Assembly: GCA_002389175.1 (NCBI GenBank)
Contig: DGNZ01000233.1
Span: 1-6,496, forward strand
Direction of reading: 5' to 3'
Source: Rhodospirillaceae bacterium UBA4479
Lineage (GTDB): Bacteria > Pseudomonadota > Alphaproteobacteria > Rhodospirillales > Casp-alpha2
DNA length: 6,496 bases
Shown in pieces: positions 5,906-6,496 of the stretch. How positions within the stretch are numbered: the first letter of the stretch is position 1; every line of letters starts with the position of its first letter. A model generated the notes under the pieces. The model ran no database searches. It saw only the letters and a program-made list of their open reading frames with translations, and had not been told where the DNA came from. Position numbers and translations under genes: made by a program.

Positions 5906-6496
5906 ACCACGCAATTGGCCATCTATTGTCGGCTCTGAGTCGGAGCGGGCAAGAGAGGCCTTTCGTCGGCTAGAAGACATGACTCGACTCATTTCGGATT
6001 GGGTTTGGGAAACAGATGTCGACGGCAAATTGACGTATGTCTCAGAACGTATCATTGACCGGCTAGGCATTCACCCCATTCAAGCGTTGGGCAAATCACT
6101 TGATGAGATCGGAGTTTTTGAAGACGCTCAAGAGGGCATAGAGATTCCAAATTTAAAGCGTCCGTTCCGTGATCTGAGCCTGGTCGCCAAGGGGCATGAT
6201 GGGAAAGAGCGTTATTTCGCTGTATCGGGACTGCCCCGGTTCGATAATGACAGCGGCGATTTCCTGGGCTCCATTGGTATTGCCAAGGATGTGACGGAAT
6301 TGGTCCGCGTTGAGCGCGCAAATATGCAATTGGCTGACGCCATCGAGGTCATGTCGGGCTATTTTGCGCTTTATGACGAAGATGACCGCTTGGTCATTTC
6401 AAATGCGCGGTTCCGTGAATTAAACCGACAGTTTGGCGATCTCGCGCAGCCCGGCAGTAAGTTTGATGATTTACTCAACGCGGAAATCAAAAGCGG
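5892..6496 (+). CDS. PAS-domain sensor protein, probable histidine kinase, N-terminal part (3' end outside window)
   Basis: The frame opens at ATG 5892, with GAGAG just upstream, and stays open to the window edge (201 complete codons). A short basic N-terminus (MATRRPRNWP) and a helix (about 17-35) lead into a first PAS domain with PAC segment, about residues 30-137: ISDWVWETDVDGKLTYVSE, then GHDGKERYFAVSG and GSIGIAKDVTEL. A helical linker (138-152) leads to a second PAS domain resembling the PAS_7 type: MSGYFALYDEDDRLVISNARFRELN (154-178). No transmembrane segment is present in this part, so sensing is probably cytoplasmic. A histidine kinase core is expected downstream because the gene lies in an operon with a response regulator, but the H-box and ATPase regions are not in view; a diguanylate cyclase output is the main alternative. 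The start overlaps the DUF2336 gene by 14 bases in another frame, indicating translational coupling. Confidence 0.85.
   Translation, partial: MATRRPRNWPSIVGSESERAREAFRRLEDMTRLISDWVWETDVDGKLTYVSERIIDRLGIHPIQALGKSLDEIGVFEDAQEGIEIPNLKRPFRDLSLVAKGHDGKERYFAVSGLPRFDNDSGDFLGSIGIAKDVTELVRVERANMQLADAIEVMSGYFALYDEDDRLVISNARFRELNRQFGDLAQPGSKFDDLLNAEIKS

Overview
This 6.5 kb window reads as chromosomal DNA of a free-living alphaproteobacterium, possibly Rhodospirillales-like. The evidence is the Do-family protease/rarA/RluC-type pseudouridine synthase gene order, a DUF2336 protein (a family known mainly from Alphaproteobacteria), roughly balanced base composition, and GTG starts beside ATG. Genus cannot be fixed from the sequence alone. 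All seven genes lie on the + strand and are tightly packed. I see no tRNA, rRNA, CRISPR array, IS element or phage gene.

Left block (1-3932), housekeeping: the 3' part of a Do/HtrA periplasmic serine protease gene with two PDZ domains; a complete dienelactone-hydrolase-family gene with an intact Cys-Asp-His triad; rarA, a complete AAA+ ATPase acting at stalled replication forks; and an rluC-like 23S rRNA pseudouridine synthase gene. The last three are separated by only 13 and 16 nt, so they are probably co-transcribed. The fluoride-channel gene crcB, which often sits between rarA and the synthase in related bacteria, is absent.

A 146-base gap (3933-4078) separates the blocks. It contains several short inverted repeats and a near-perfect direct repeat, and ends in a strong Shine-Dalgarno sequence. 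It probably holds the control region of the next operon.

Right block (4079-6496), signalling: an OmpR/PhoB-family response regulator gene, a DUF2336 gene and the 5' part of a PAS-domain sensor protein gene. The first pair overlaps by 1 nt (TAATG) and the second by 14 nt, which suggests one translationally coupled signalling unit with DUF2336 as a possible third component. As given, the regulator gene carries a +1 frameshift in a run of five A (4126-4130). Removing one A restores a textbook 226-residue regulator, so this is either a sequencing error or a recent inactivating mutation.

The most interesting points are the regulator frameshift, the regulator/DUF2336/PAS-sensor arrangement, and the structured leader in front of it.
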